34,693 nt of DNA from SIG575 sp964474295 (GCA_964474295.1 CAYYRN010000019.1:1-34693), one strand, 5' to 3'. Counted from the first letter of the stretch, positions 16,642 to 26,644 are shown. The notes: generated by a model not told the origin, from the sequence alone. A program made the numbers and translations.

Positions 16642-19600
16642 TTAAAACAGGCTTATTTGGTTCGATTCCGGCAAGCCGGAAAGTGCACCTGCTTCCTGTA
16701 AGGCAGTGATAACACTTGAGGAAACTCCTGAACGAAGTTGTAAATCCTCTGCGGAAATAAATTCCCCGTTACCGTCCTCGCGTGCCGCCTGAAGCTGCTT
16801 TGCAGCATTTTCGCCCACACCGTTAAGTGCAGAGAAAGCAAGACGTATTTTACCATCCTCAATTTGATAAACCGTGGCATGGGATTTGTAAATATCAACC
16901 GGCAAAAGCTCAACACCTCTTGCCATCATCTCGTTAATAACCTGCAAAGCCGTGTATGTACCTTCTTCTTTTGCCGTGGCTTCTTTGGCTTTCATTTTTG
17001 CGGAAATGTCAGCCATTTTTTTCTTAACCGCAGACCTTCCCTGCATAATTGCAACAGTATCGACATCTTCACCACGCACAGTCATATAAACGGCATAATA
17101 TTCAACCGGCTTATATATCTTATACCATCCGAGTCTGAGTGCCGCACTTACATATGCCGCAGCATGAGCTTTGGGGAACATATACTTGATTTTCATACAC
17201 GAATCGATATACCACTGCGGAACATCGTGTTCTTTCATTGCGTTTATATGGTCTTCAGTAAGCAATTTTGTTGCTTTACCTTTACGGACAATTTCCATAA
17301 TTTTAAAAGCCATATCCGGCTCCAAGCCTTTGTGCATCAAGTAAACCATTATGCTGTCACGTGTTCCGATAACCTCGGAAATTGTGCAGGTACCGTCCTT
17401 AATCAAATCCTGTGCGTTACCGAGCCAAACATCGGTTCCGTGAGAAAGTCCCGAAATTTGCAAAAGGTCGGTGAAATTTTTAGGTCTTGCGTCAAGAATC
17501 ATTTGACGCACAAACGGTGTTCCCATTTCGGGTATTGAAAGAGTACCTGTTTCACATTCGATATCGTCAGCCGAAACTCCGAGCGGTGTCGGTGAATTAA
17601 TCATTTCGTAAATCTTAGGGTCACAGATATCAACATCCATTGCCGCAATGCCCGTGGAATCCTCAAGATGCTTATAAAACGTCGGAACATCATGGCCGAG
17701 GTTATCGAGCTTCAATATTGTATCGTGCAAGGAATGGAAGTCGAAATGTGTTGTTAAAATGTCCTTATCTACCTTATCGGCAGGGTGTTGAATCGGTGTG
17801 AAATCTTCCGCAACATAGTCATTCGGAATAATAACCATACCGCCGGGATGCTGACCTGTGGTTCTTTTTACACCTGTGCATCCCCTTGTCAAGCGGTCTT
17901 CTTCTGCACGAGAAACAACCTTTCCTCGTTCAGACAGATAATTTTTAACAAAACCGTATGCTGTTTTGTCGGCAAGCGTACCGATTGTTCCTGCTTTAAA
18001 GCAGTGGTCTTTACCGAAAAGCTCCTCCGTATATCTGTGCGCCCAGAATTGATATTCACCCGAAAAGTTCAAGTCAATATCGGGCTGTTTATCGCCCTTG
18101 AATCCGAGGAAAGTTTCAAAGGGAATATCATGACCGTCACGGTTTAGAACGTGACCGCATTTAGGACAGTTTTTCGGCGGCAGGTCGTAACCTGAACCAT
18201 ACTCACCTTTTAAGAAAAACTCATTATACTGACATTCGGGGCAAACATAATGCGGTGCTAAAGGGTTAACCTCGGAAATGCCCGCGGCATTTGCGACAAA
18301 TGACGAACCAACCGAACCTCTTGAGCCGACAAGATATCCATGTTCAACAGAGTTCCAAACAAGCTTTTGAGCAATTACATACAAAACGGCAAATCCGTTT
18401 TTAATAATTGATTTCAGCTCTTTGTCAAGCCTTGTTGCAACATATTCCGGCACGGGGTCACCGTACATTTTCTTTGTTCTCTCCCAACAAATGCGTTTGA
18501 GTTCTTCTTCCGCACCCTCAATATACGGCGGATAATTTCCCTGCGGAATCGGTCTTATTCTTTCAACCATATCTGCGATAAGGTTAGTATTTTTTACAAC
18601 AACCTCATATGCTGTTTCTTCACCCAAATAGCTGAATTCTTTAAGCATTTCTTCCGTTGTTCTGAAATAAAGCGGTGCTTGCTGGTCGGCATCCTTAAAG
18701 CCTTGACCTGCCATAAGAATTGCACGGTAAACGCTGTCACTTTCGTCAATAAAATGCACGTCACCCGTCGCAACAACGGGTTTGCCGAGACTGTCGGCAA
18801 GTGCGATAATGGAGCGGTTGATGTTTTCGAGTGCCGCAACATCCTTAACCTTTCCGTCACGAACCAAGAACATATTGTTGCCGTTTGGCTGAATTTCAAG
18901 ATAATCGTAGAACGAAGCGATTTCAAGCTGTCTTTCTCTGTCTTCACCGCCCAAAATCGCTCTGTAAAGTTCACCTGCTTCACAAGCACTTCCGATTATC
19001 AAGCCTTCACGGTGTTCGATAAGCTCCGACTTCGGGATTCTCGGACGTTTGTGAAAATAATCAAGATTCGACTTTGTAATGAGCTGATACAGATTTTTAA
19101 GTCCTACGGTATTCTTTACAAGCAGAATAATATGATAGGTTTTTTCGGCTTTAATTTCTTCCTTTGTCAATTTTCGGTCATCCAATTTCAGGTCATCTAC
19201 AAAATAACCTTCCATACCGTAAATTATTTTAATTCCGCTTTTTCCTACCGCATTCATTGCATCGGGAAAAGCTTGAACCACACCGTGGTCGGTTATTGCA
19301 ATTGCTTTGTGTCCCCACTTTATCGCACGTTCAACGAGCTTGCCTGCAGGTGTCATTCCGTCCATTGAGGACATATTGGTATGAAGATGCAGTTCGACAC
19401 GTTTTTCTTCGGCATTATCATTCTTTTCGATTTTTTCTATTTGAGTTATTGCCCGTGCCTGAATACAATAGTCTTTCATCCATTTATCAAACACAACGGT
19501 TCCTTTGACGGCAACCACAATGCCGTCTTTTAATTTTGCAAGAAGCGATTTTGTGTTTTCGTTTGCTTCAAAAAGCTTGACCGTATAGGAATCGGTAAGG

Positions 19601-20370
19601 TCAGTGATATTGAAACTTATGATTTTGTTTCTGCCGTCACGGGTTTCTCTGACATCGAGAGAAAAAACCTCACCCCAAACAGTCACCATTCCGTCATCGT
19701 GGCTGACATCTTTCAAAGACGTCGGCTTTGTCTTTACCGTGTTACCGTAAAGCGGAAAAGCATTTGTAAAGCTTATGGGCAAATCAGAATAATCCTGAAC
19801 GGGAGCTTTCTTTTTGGGCTGAGAAATTTGACTGTTAGCTTCCTGTTTTTGCAAGGTTACTTCTTCGACTATTCGGCGGAATTCATCCTTATCGATTTTT
19901 TCGCTCACAAATTTTACGGAAACCTCAAGCCCGAAAATATCCTTAATTTGCTTTGCGGTGAATTTATCGACACCGGCTTTTTGAAGAATTTCCGCACCGC
20001 CCTGTTTGAGATTTACGGTTAAAATCCCGTTTTCAAGAGAAGCTTCGGCATCAACAAGAAATCCGTTTGCGGCGGCAAAATTCTGCTTTGTTCTTTCAGC
20101 TATATAAGGATAAAAAGAGGTACTGAAAGCTTCGGACGGAAATTTAGGTAAAAATTCAACGTGATTTAGCTGCAAACAGTTTTTAATTAGTTTTTCGCTT
20201 TTAAGTATTGTATTCGGAGGCACAATCTTATCGCAGAAAAAAACAACGGCAAGATTTCTTTTTTCTCTGAAAAGTGTCATACTTTCAATCGTAACATTTT
20301 TTAACTGTCCTTTTAAAGTATCACTGTCAAGATAATCACCGAATACCGATAAAAAATTTTTGGAATCCAT
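16642..20370 (-). CDS. polC: DNA polymerase III alpha subunit, PolC type, lacking the exonuclease insert
   Basis: The replicative polymerase of low-GC Gram-positives, 1242 residues. Domains: N-terminal region (1-200), OB fold (about 226-310), PHP domain (HLHTNMS with H328/H330; TDHGVVQ with D361/H362) and polymerase core. The core has a four-cysteine zinc site (C710, C713, C735, C738), active-site VGSRGSVGSS (681-690), catalytic PDIDLNFSG (D764, D766) and KLDNLGHD (D889). Helix-hairpin and tail regions follow. Typical PolC is about 1440 residues and carries a roughly 170-residue DnaQ-like exonuclease inside the PHP domain after the YGxEaxxVDD motif. Here that motif (384-393) runs after a short Lys/Glu linker straight into TYHIILLVKN (411-420). 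None of the exonuclease motifs occurs, and the reading frame is continuous. It is the last gene of the pyrH-polC operon. Confidence 0.96.
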   Translation of the reverse strand: MDSKNFLSVFGDYLDSDTLKGQLKNVTIESMTLFREKRNLAVVFFCDKIVPPNTILKSEKLIKNCLQLNHVEFLPKFPSEAFSTSFYPYIAERTKQNFAAANGFLVDAEASLENGILTVNLKQGGAEILQKAGVDKFTAKQIKDIFGLEVSVKFVSEKIDKDEFRRIVEEVTLQKQEANSQISQPKKKAPVQDYSDLPISFTNAFPLYGNTVKTKPTSLKDVSHDDGMVTVWGEVFSLDVRETRDGRNKIISFNITDLTDSYTVKLFEANENTKSLLAKLKDGIVVAVKGTVVFDKWMKDYCIQARAITQIEKIEKNDNAEEKRVELHLHTNMSSMDGMTPAGKLVERAIKWGHKAIAITDHGVVQAFPDAMNAVGKSGIKIIYGMEGYFVDDLKLDDRKLTKEEIKAEKTYHIILLVKNTVGLKNLYQLITKSNLDYFHKRPRIPKSELIEHREGLIIGSACEAGELYRAILGGEDRERQLEIASFYDYLEIQPNGNNMFLVRDGKVKDVAALENINRSIIALADSLGKPVVATGDVHFIDESDSVYRAILMAGQGFKDADQQAPLYFRTTEEMLKEFSYLGEETAYEVVVKNTNLIADMVERIRPIPQGNYPPYIEGAEEELKRICWERTKKMYGDPVPEYVATRLDKELKSIIKNGFAVLYVIAQKLVWNSVEHGYLVGSRGSVGSSFVANAAGISEVNPLAPHYVCPECQYNEFFLKGEYGSGYDLPPKNCPKCGHVLNRDGHDIPFETFLGFKGDKQPDIDLNFSGEYQFWAHRYTEELFGKDHCFKAGTIGTLADKTAYGFVKNYLSERGKVVSRAEEDRLTRGCTGVKRTTGQHPGGMVIIPNDYVAEDFTPIQHPADKVDKDILTTHFDFHSLHDTILKLDNLGHDVPTFYKHLEDSTGIAAMDVDICDPKIYEMINSPTPLGVSADDIECETGTLSIPEMGTPFVRQMILDARPKNFTDLLQISGLSHGTDVWLGNAQDLIKDGTCTISEVIGTRDSIMVYLMHKGLEPDMAFKIMEIVRKGKATKLLTEDHINAMKEHDVPQWYIDSCMKIKYMFPKAHAAAYVSAALRLGWYKIYKPVEYYAVYMTVRGEDVDTVAIMQGRSAVKKKMADISAKMKAKEATAKEEGTYTALQVINEMMARGVELLPVDIYKSHATVYQIEDGKIRLAFSALNGVGENAAKQLQAAREDGNGEFISAEDLQLRSGVSSSVITALQEAGALSGLPESNQISLF

Positions 20371-20382
20371 TTTCTTTTTCCT

Positions 20383-21432
20383 TTAAAGTTTATCTATTTC
20401 TTTGAGCAATTCGCTTACTATATTTTCTTCGTCAATTTTTCTTATAACTTCACCGTGCTTAAACAAAACAGCACAGCCGTCACCGCCTGCGATACCTATA
20501 TCGGCATCCTTGGCTTCGCCTGGGCCGTTTACAACACATCCCATAACGGCAACTTTTATGTTTTTGTGACAATTTTTAAGTGCATCTTCGACATTTTTCG
20601 CCGTTGAAATCAAATCTATCCTTGTTCTTCCGCAGGTGGGACAAGCAACAATCTGCGGTCTGTTTGTTCTGATATTTAATGCCGAAAGCAAATCCAAAGC
20701 ACTTTCGACTTCTTTTACAGGCTCATCCGTCATTGAAATTCTGATAGTATCTCCTATACCGTCAAGCAAAAGTGAGCCTATTCCGGCACAGGATTTTATA
20801 AGGCTCATTTTGTATGTACCGGCTTCGGTAACGCCCAAATGCAAAGGATAATCACACATTTGTGCCATAAGTCGATATGCTTTTACCATTTTTGAAACAT
20901 CCGAGGACTTGATTGAAACAACAATATCGTCAAAATCAAATTTATTGAGAAGCTCAACGTGATACATTGCACTTTCGCACATAGCTTCCGGTGTTATTCC
21001 ACCGTGTTTTGCAAGAATATGTTTTTCAAGTGAGCCGGAATTAACACCGATTCTTATAGGGATATTCTTCTCACTGCATTTTTTTACAACAGCTTTAACC
21101 CTGTCGTCATCGCCGATGTTTCCCGGATTTATTCGGATTTTGTCCACACCCGCTTCGGCACTTTCAAGGGCAAGCTTATAATCAAAATGAATGTCAGCCA
21201 CAAGCGGAACAGATACTTTTTCCTTAATTTTTGAAATTAGTTTCACTGCCTGCATATCGGGAACGGCAGCACGTATTATTTCACATCCCGCTTTTTCAAG
21301 CTCAATTGCCTGTTTTACACTTCCCTCAATATCCGTTGAAGGGACATTTAGCATTGACTGGACGGAAATCGGAGAATCGGAGCCGATGACTGTGTTTCCG
21401 AGTTTAATCTGTTTTGTTTTTCTTCTTTCCAT
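20383..21432 (-). CDS. ispG: 4-hydroxy-3-methylbut-2-enyl diphosphate synthase IspG
   Basis: IspG (GcpE) carries out the penultimate step of the MEP pathway, reducing MEcPP to HMBPP with an Fe4S4 cluster. The 349-residue length fits the short bacterial form. The TIM-barrel part includes LVADIHFD and RINPGNIG. The cluster ligands are C264 and C267 (ACPTCGRT), C299 (VMGCVVNGPGE) and E306. The gene lies 12 bases ahead of polC and 14 bases after rseP. With dxr two genes upstream it provides part of isoprenoid synthesis, supplying undecaprenyl phosphate through UppS. Confidence 0.97.
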   Translation of the reverse strand: MERRKTKQIKLGNTVIGSDSPISVQSMLNVPSTDIEGSVKQAIELEKAGCEIIRAAVPDMQAVKLISKIKEKVSVPLVADIHFDYKLALESAEAGVDKIRINPGNIGDDDRVKAVVKKCSEKNIPIRIGVNSGSLEKHILAKHGGITPEAMCESAMYHVELLNKFDFDDIVVSIKSSDVSKMVKAYRLMAQMCDYPLHLGVTEAGTYKMSLIKSCAGIGSLLLDGIGDTIRISMTDEPVKEVESALDLLSALNIRTNRPQIVACPTCGRTRIDLISTAKNVEDALKNCHKNIKVAVMGCVVNGPGEAKDADIGIAGGDGCAVLFKHGEVIRKIDEENIVSELLKEIDKL

Positions 21433-21446
21433 ATTCGCTTACTCCT

Positions 21447-22535
21447 TTATCGAATAAGTTTAAGAATATCACTTGCCGAAATTACCAACATAAGTGCAAG
21501 CAAAAGCACCAATCCTGCGGCGTGAACCCAAGCTTCGTACTTCGCTTTTACGGGCTTTCTTCTTACAAGCTCTATCAACATAAAGAAAAGTCTTCCGCCG
21601 TCGAGTGCGGGTAACGGCAGCAAATTGAACACACCTATATTAACGGTTATCAAAGCCATAATGAGAAACAAGTTTGAATAATCCCTTGTTTGCCCCGCAC
21701 TTGTTGCGGCATCTGCAATATACGTCACGGTGCCGATTGGGCCTGACAAATCGTTTAAACCGTATTGCCCTGTAACAAGGTCAAACAAACTGAGATATAC
21801 AACCTTTATTATCGAATATGTTTCACCGACTGAGGCTTTTAAAACATTGAAGAATGTCGGTTCCACACCGTAAACCATAAAGTCAAAATACAATGCGTTT
21901 GTTCCGTCATCATACTCACGCATTTCAAATTTGACATCATTCAGTTCGACATTTTCACCGTCACGTTTGACGGTAATATCCATAACACCGTCTTTGTCAC
22001 GCATCATAAGAAAAGATAAATCCATATAGCTTGTCACGGAATGACCGTCGATTTTTATAATTTTATCGTTTTCTTTCAAGCCTGAGGAAACGCTGACTGC
22101 ATCCTCCCGGAATGATGCAACAGTTGAAGTTGCCACCAAATTCTGGTTTGCATTTATACACAGACAAATAATCAAGCCCAACAGCAAATTCATCACAGCA
22201 CCTGCAGCGACAATGATTATACGCTGCCAACACGGTTTTTTTGAAAATGAATTTTCGTCTGTACTTTCCTCGTCCTCACCCTCCATACTGACAAAACCGC
22301 CGATAGGGAAAAGACGAAGAGCATATGTTGTTTCCTTGCCTTTCTTTTTCAGAATTGTGGGCCCCATACCCAAGGCAAACTCATTTACCTTGACTTTAAA
22401 AATTTTCGCAAAAATAAAATGCCCGAATTCGTGGATAAAAATAATCACACCGAAAAATAAAATCGCTATAATTATAGGCCATGCCTTTGACCAAAGAGCC
22501 GATATATCAAAAGATAAAAGATTAATTTTTACCAC
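21447..22535 (-). CDS. rseP: RIP metalloprotease RseP (site-2 protease)
   Basis: An intramembrane zinc protease that cleaves membrane-embedded substrates such as anti-sigma factors or signal-peptide remnants. The HExxH motif lies in the first membrane segment (FIHEFGHF; H35, E36, H39). One PDZ domain follows, then the third metal ligand in LPLPALDGGRL and further C-terminal membrane segments. I give GTG at 22535 as the start (362 residues), which overlaps dxr by 14 bases. A TTG at 22550 is also in frame and would add five residues. Neither has a clear ribosome site, so coupling to dxr translation is likely. Function is firm but the exact start is not. Confidence 0.9.
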   Translation of the reverse strand: MVKINLLSFDISALWSKAWPIIIAILFFGVIIFIHEFGHFIFAKIFKVKVNEFALGMGPTILKKKGKETTYALRLFPIGGFVSMEGEDEESTDENSFSKKPCWQRIIIVAAGAVMNLLLGLIICLCINANQNLVATSTVASFREDAVSVSSGLKENDKIIKIDGHSVTSYMDLSFLMMRDKDGVMDITVKRDGENVELNDVKFEMREYDDGTNALYFDFMVYGVEPTFFNVLKASVGETYSIIKVVYLSLFDLVTGQYGLNDLSGPIGTVTYIADAATSAGQTRDYSNLFLIMALITVNIGVFNLLPLPALDGGRLFFMLIELVRRKPVKAKYEAWVHAAGLVLLLALMLVISASDILKLIR

Positions 22536-23673
22536 TTCTTTCGGAAACAAATTTACGGGTCAGCATATCGGTTTCAAAAACATCCTGAAGACAATAATCT
22601 TCCTTTATCGGGATGTTTTCAAGTGCTTCACCGACAAGCTCGGCTATTTGCAGAAATTTGATTTTGCCCTCACGGAAAAGCTTATTTGCTTCTTCGTTTG
22701 CGGAATTTGCAACTGCCGTTGCCGTGCCGCCTCGATTTAAAGCACTTTTACAGTATTTTATGCAGCAAAATGTATCTTCATCCGCTTTTTCAAAAGTCAA
22801 TGAACCGAAATCGGTTAAATTTAACTGTTTGACGGGACTTTCATACCTTTCCGGATATGTCAGTGCATACTGAATCGGTATTCTCATATCGGGTACACCG
22901 AGCTGTGCTATTACGGAATTGTCAACATATTCCACAAGGGAATGAACCACGCTTTGACGGTGGACGACAATATCGATTTTGTCGGCGCTCATACCGAACA
23001 GCCAAGCGGCTTCAATCAATTCAAGACCTTTATTCATCATCGTGGCGGAATCAACCGTGATTTTAGCTCCCATTGCCCAATTGGGATGATTGAGAGCTTC
23101 TTTGACGGTTACGTTTTCAAGCTCATTCTTCTTTTTCCCGAAGAACGGGCCGCCGGAAGCCGTGAGAATAAGTCTTTTTACCATTGATTTTGAAACGCAG
23201 CCGCCCAATGACTGAAAAATTGCGGAGTGTTCACTGTCAACGGGCAATATTTTGACATTATTTTCGTCTGCTTTACCCATAACAAGCTTACCCGCCGCAA
23301 CAAGAGTTTCTTTGTTGGCAAGTGCTATTTCTTTTTTCGCATCAATTGCCGCAATCGTCGGCTTTAAGCCCACCATACCGACAACACTGTTGAGGACTGT
23401 ATCTGTTTCTTCAAGTGCGGCACATTCGCATATGCCGTCAATTCCCGAAAGCACACGAATATCCGTGTCGGCAAGTTTAATCTTTAAATCTCTTGCCGAT
23501 TTTTCATCATTCAACGCAACATATTTGGGTTTAAATTCTCTTGCCTGTTCTTCAAGAAGACCGACATTACTGTTAGCGGTAAGTGCAGTAACGGAAAAAC
23601 CTCTCATACGTACAACGTCGAGAGATTGTTTTCCTATTGAACCGGTAGAGCCGAGAATTGAAATTTTCTTCAT
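22522..23673 (-). CDS. dxr: 1-deoxy-D-xylulose 5-phosphate reductoisomerase
   Basis: Dxr converts DXP to MEP using NADPH, the first committed step of the MEP pathway. The 383-residue length is typical. The NADPH-binding GSTGSIG is at residues 8-14. The metal ligands lie in VDSEHSAIFQ (D146, E148), with the following SGGPF loop and MNKGLELIEA. It follows cdsA by 11 bases and overlaps rseP. The dxr-rseP-ispG order is a common arrangement in Clostridia. Confidence 0.97.
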   Translation of the reverse strand: MKKISILGSTGSIGKQSLDVVRMRGFSVTALTANSNVGLLEEQAREFKPKYVALNDEKSARDLKIKLADTDIRVLSGIDGICECAALEETDTVLNSVVGMVGLKPTIAAIDAKKEIALANKETLVAAGKLVMGKADENNVKILPVDSEHSAIFQSLGGCVSKSMVKRLILTASGGPFFGKKKNELENVTVKEALNHPNWAMGAKITVDSATMMNKGLELIEAAWLFGMSADKIDIVVHRQSVVHSLVEYVDNSVIAQLGVPDMRIPIQYALTYPERYESPVKQLNLTDFGSLTFEKADEDTFCCIKYCKSALNRGGTATAVANSANEEANKLFREGKIKFLQIAELVGEALENIPIKEDYCLQDVFETDMLTRKFVSERSGKN

Positions 23674-23684
23674 GCCTTACACCT

Positions 23685-24560
23685 TCAATTTATAAATTTT
23701 AAAGCCGCCGACAAAACCGTGATGACGAAAATATAACTATCGAATCTGTCCATAATTCCGCCGTGTCCCGGCATAATTTTTCCGAAATCCTTAACTGAGA
23801 AATTACGCTTGAGAAGTGATGCCGAAAGGTCACCGAACATACTTATTGCGGAAAGCAAAATCGACATTACGGCGATGAACCAAATGCTGATTGCCGATTT
23901 TCCCCCGAAAATCCAAGCTCTGACACCCACGAAAACGAGAATATTGAAAGCCGTGGACAACACAAGACCTCCGACTGCACCTTCCACCGTCTTTTTGGGG
24001 CTGATTTCCGGGCAAAGCTTATGTTTGCCGAATTTTCTTCCGACAAAATATGCGAAAGTATCGGTAATCAATGCACAGAAAAGTGCAAACAACACAAGAT
24101 AAACAGACTCCGACTTAGTATAAACTCCGTCATATGTAATATATACATCCCTTACAATCACCGTACACGAAAAAGCATACGGAATAAACACTGACGCATA
24201 CAAGGCAATTGCCAATTGCTCGAATTTCAAGTTTTTATGAGATTTCAGCATTAAAATCATTAAAACTATCACATATATGCTCAGCACAGCCGAAACAGGC
24301 ACATCAAAAGGAAGCAAATTTTTATATGCAATGTAATTCGGCATTATTGCCGAAAAAGCGATTGCGGGTATTAAAATCAGCTTGCTTTTAATTTTTGCCA
24401 CGTGCATAATTTCATATGCCGCCATCGCACTTAAAAAAGCAACAAACAGCGAAAAGAACGGGGTAAAAATAAGCAAAAAAGCACATACACCGATAACAAT
24501 CGCTACCGCTGCCGAAATTATTCTTGTTTTCATTTGAGAATCACCGAATTTCTTATTCAT
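23685..24560 (-). CDS. cdsA: Phosphatidate cytidylyltransferase CdsA
   Basis: A polytopic membrane enzyme that makes CDP-diacylglycerol from phosphatidate and CTP, the branch point to bacterial phospholipids. It has 291 residues and about eight membrane segments. The CTP-transferase motif spans SPKKTVEGAVGG (187-198) and the signature from GDLSASLLKR to GHGGIMDRFDS (243-275). The ATG at 24560 overlaps the uppS stop as ATGA. An internal ATG at 24533 would give a more typical N-terminus and has GGTGA nearby, so the first nine residues are uncertain. Confidence 0.95.
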   Translation of the reverse strand: MNKKFGDSQMKTRIISAAVAIVIGVCAFLLIFTPFFSLFVAFLSAMAAYEIMHVAKIKSKLILIPAIAFSAIMPNYIAYKNLLPFDVPVSAVLSIYVIVLMILMLKSHKNLKFEQLAIALYASVFIPYAFSCTVIVRDVYITYDGVYTKSESVYLVLFALFCALITDTFAYFVGRKFGKHKLCPEISPKKTVEGAVGGLVLSTAFNILVFVGVRAWIFGGKSAISIWFIAVMSILLSAISMFGDLSASLLKRNFSVKDFGKIMPGHGGIMDRFDSYIFVITVLSAALKFIN

Positions 24561-25294
24561 ATTCCGCCAAAGCGACGGTTTCTTTGTTCATAAGCCCTTA
24601 AAGCCTCATTGAAATTTTCAATTGTGAAATCGGGCCAAAGTATGTCCGAAAACCAAAATTCGGAATAAGCCGACTGCCATGTAAGAAAATTTGACAGCCT
24701 GTATTCACCGCTCGGACGGATAATCAAATCGCATGACGGAAAATCCGAAGTGTACAAATTTTTTTCGACCAAATCGGAGGTTATATCCTTTGAAGAAATT
24801 AAGCCCTTTTCCACATCCTCTGCAATCGATTTGATTGACCTTAGAATTTCCTGTTTTCCGCCGTAATTGACGGCAATATTGACAACCGTGCGTGTTTTAT
24901 CGGACGACTGCTTTTCGATGATTTTAATCATTTTTTGCAGGTCTTTATCAACACGGCTTGTGTCACCGATGAATCTGATTTTCATCCCTTTTTCTTCATT
25001 TTCTTTTTTTCTTTCGAGTGCTTCGGAAAGATAGGAACGCAAAAGAGACATAATGCCCTTAATTTCCATCTCCGGTCTTGCCCAATTTTCGGTAGAGAAA
25101 GCGTAAAAAGTAATACACTCTATACCGAGGTCACAGGCATATTCGCAAATTGTTCTGAAAACATTTGCACCCGCCTTATGACCCTCGGAGCGTTCAAGTC
25201 CCCTCTTTTTTGCCCAACGTCCGTTTCCGTCCATAATCACTCCGACGTGCTTCGGCAAAACATCAAAAGACTGAAGTTCAAATTTACTTTTCAT
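24557..25294 (-). CDS. uppS: Undecaprenyl diphosphate synthase UppS
   Basis: A cis-prenyltransferase that extends farnesyl diphosphate with IPP to C55 undecaprenyl diphosphate, the carrier for peptidoglycan and wall polymers. It has 245 residues. The catalytic aspartate D22 is in MDGNGRWA, and the substrate motif FYAFSTENWARP and the late RPSGEYRLSNF are both present. It overlaps cdsA by 4 bases and follows frr by 20 bases. Confidence 0.97.
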   Translation of the reverse strand: MKSKFELQSFDVLPKHVGVIMDGNGRWAKKRGLERSEGHKAGANVFRTICEYACDLGIECITFYAFSTENWARPEMEIKGIMSLLRSYLSEALERKKENEEKGMKIRFIGDTSRVDKDLQKMIKIIEKQSSDKTRTVVNIAVNYGGKQEILRSIKSIAEDVEKGLISSKDITSDLVEKNLYTSDFPSCDLIIRPSGEYRLSNFLTWQSAYSEFWFSDILWPDFTIENFNEALRAYEQRNRRFGGI

Positions 25295-25314
25295 AAATCA
25301 ATATAAACGGAAAG

Positions 25315-25869
25315 TTATATTTCCATTACTTCCTTTTCTTTTTCTTTGGACATATCATCAACTTTTTTGATATATTCGTCTGTTATTTTTTGGATTTTTT
25401 CTTCGCCGTCGGAAAGGTCATCTTCCGTAATTTCGGAATTTTTCTGCTTTTTCTTGAGCTTATCCATAGCATCACGTCTGATAGAACGAACGGCAACCTT
25501 ACCGTCCTCCGCTTTTTTCTTTATGTCTTTTACGATTTCTTTTCTGCGGTCTTCCGTAAGCGGCGGGAAAACAAGACGAATAATATTACCGTCATTAGTG
25601 GGATTGATTCCTATTTCGGAAGTAAGTATTGCTTTTTCGATTGCGGAAAGCACGGATTTATCCCACGGCTGAATCGTAAGGATTCTTGCTTCGGCAACAG
25701 ACACGGTTGCAAGCTGATTAATCGGTGTTGCGGTACCGTAATAGTCTACACTGATTCTGTCAAGAACAGCCGAGCTTGCTCTGCCGGCTCTGATTGAAGC
25801 ATATTCAGAGTGAAGCGATGACAATGTTTTTTCCATTTTTTCTTTTGTTACGTTAAAAATTTCCTGCAT
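25315..25869 (-). CDS. frr: Ribosome recycling factor
   Basis: Frr, working with EF-G, splits the post-termination ribosome so it can start again. The 184-residue length is normal. The two-domain family pattern is seen, with SIRAGRAS near residue 25, VDYYGTATPINQLA, and the acidic/lysine-rich helical C-terminus. AGGAGG precedes the ATG. It sits between pyrH and uppS, the usual bacterial order. Confidence 0.97.
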   Translation of the reverse strand: MQEIFNVTKEKMEKTLSSLHSEYASIRAGRASSAVLDRISVDYYGTATPINQLATVSVAEARILTIQPWDKSVLSAIEKAILTSEIGINPTNDGNIIRLVFPPLTEDRRKEIVKDIKKKAEDGKVAVRSIRRDAMDKLKKKQKNSEITEDDLSDGEEKIQKITDEYIKKVDDMSKEKEKEVMEI

Positions 25870-25895
25870 AAAAATTTCCTCCTGAAATGTATGTA

Positions 25896-26600
25896 TTATT
25901 TTACTATTGTTCCGATATTCTGCCCTTCGACAGCACGGATAATGTTGCGTGGATCATTAAGATTGAAAACAAGAATAGGAATATTGTTATCCTTGCAAAG
26001 TGCCGCTGCGGTGCTATCCATAACTTTCAAATCTTTTTCGAGAATTTCAGCTTGTGTCAGCTTATCAAACTTAACGGCATCGGCAAATTTATTCGGGTCT
26101 TTATCGTACACACCGTCAACGTTTGTAGCCTTGAAAAGGATGTCCGCTTCGATTTCCGCAGCCTTTAAAGCAGCACCCGAATCTGTTGTAAAGAACGGGT
26201 TGCCCGTACCGCAGCCGAAAATGACGACTTTTCCGCTTTCAAGATATTTTTTTGCTTTTTGGCTTGTAAATGTTTCGGCAAACTGCTCCATAGGAAGTGC
26301 CGACATTGCCACGGCATCAACGCCGATTTGTTCAAAAGTATCTTCAAGTGCAGTTGCGTTCATAACGGTGGCGAGCATACCCATATGGTCTGCACGGGAA
26401 CGATCCATTTTACCGCTTGACCTGCCACGCCAGAAGTTGCCTCCGCCGACAACGAGACCCACCTGCACACCTGCACGGTTAATTTCCTTTACAGCCTTGC
26501 AAATGCCGAGTGCAGTATCAAAATCGATACCGTGACCTGCTTCACCGGCAAGAACTTCGCCGCTGATTTTCAAAAGTATTCTTTTGTAAACAGTTTTCAT
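25896..26600 (-). CDS. pyrH: UMP kinase
   Basis: The bacterial UMP kinase phosphorylates UMP to UDP and belongs to the amino-acid kinase family. The 234-residue length from the chosen ATG is normal. The N-terminal KRILLKISGEVLAG, GLVVGGGNFWRGR and TGNPFFTTDS motifs are present. The ATG at 26600 follows GGAGGG (26612-26607) at a good spacing. Reading from 26642 would add 14 residues of leader and run through that ribosome site. It is the first gene of the eight-gene operon ending in polC. Confidence 0.97.
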   Translation of the reverse strand: MKTVYKRILLKISGEVLAGEAGHGIDFDTALGICKAVKEINRAGVQVGLVVGGGNFWRGRSSGKMDRSRADHMGMLATVMNATALEDTFEQIGVDAVAMSALPMEQFAETFTSQKAKKYLESGKVVIFGCGTGNPFFTTDSGAALKAAEIEADILFKATNVDGVYDKDPNKFADAVKFDKLTQAEILEKDLKVMDSTAAALCKDNNIPILVFNLNDPRNIIRAVEGQNIGTIVK

Positions 26601-26644
26601 TTTATACCCTCCGCTTATATCAAAAGATGATTTTATACACATTT

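Noticed and set aside
16864..17538. A 224-codon plus-strand open frame inside polC
   Set aside because: It is antisense to conserved polymerase sequence, has no ribosome site, and its composition is that of a shadow frame. The same applies to plus-strand frames such as 18679-19368 and 25891-26535.
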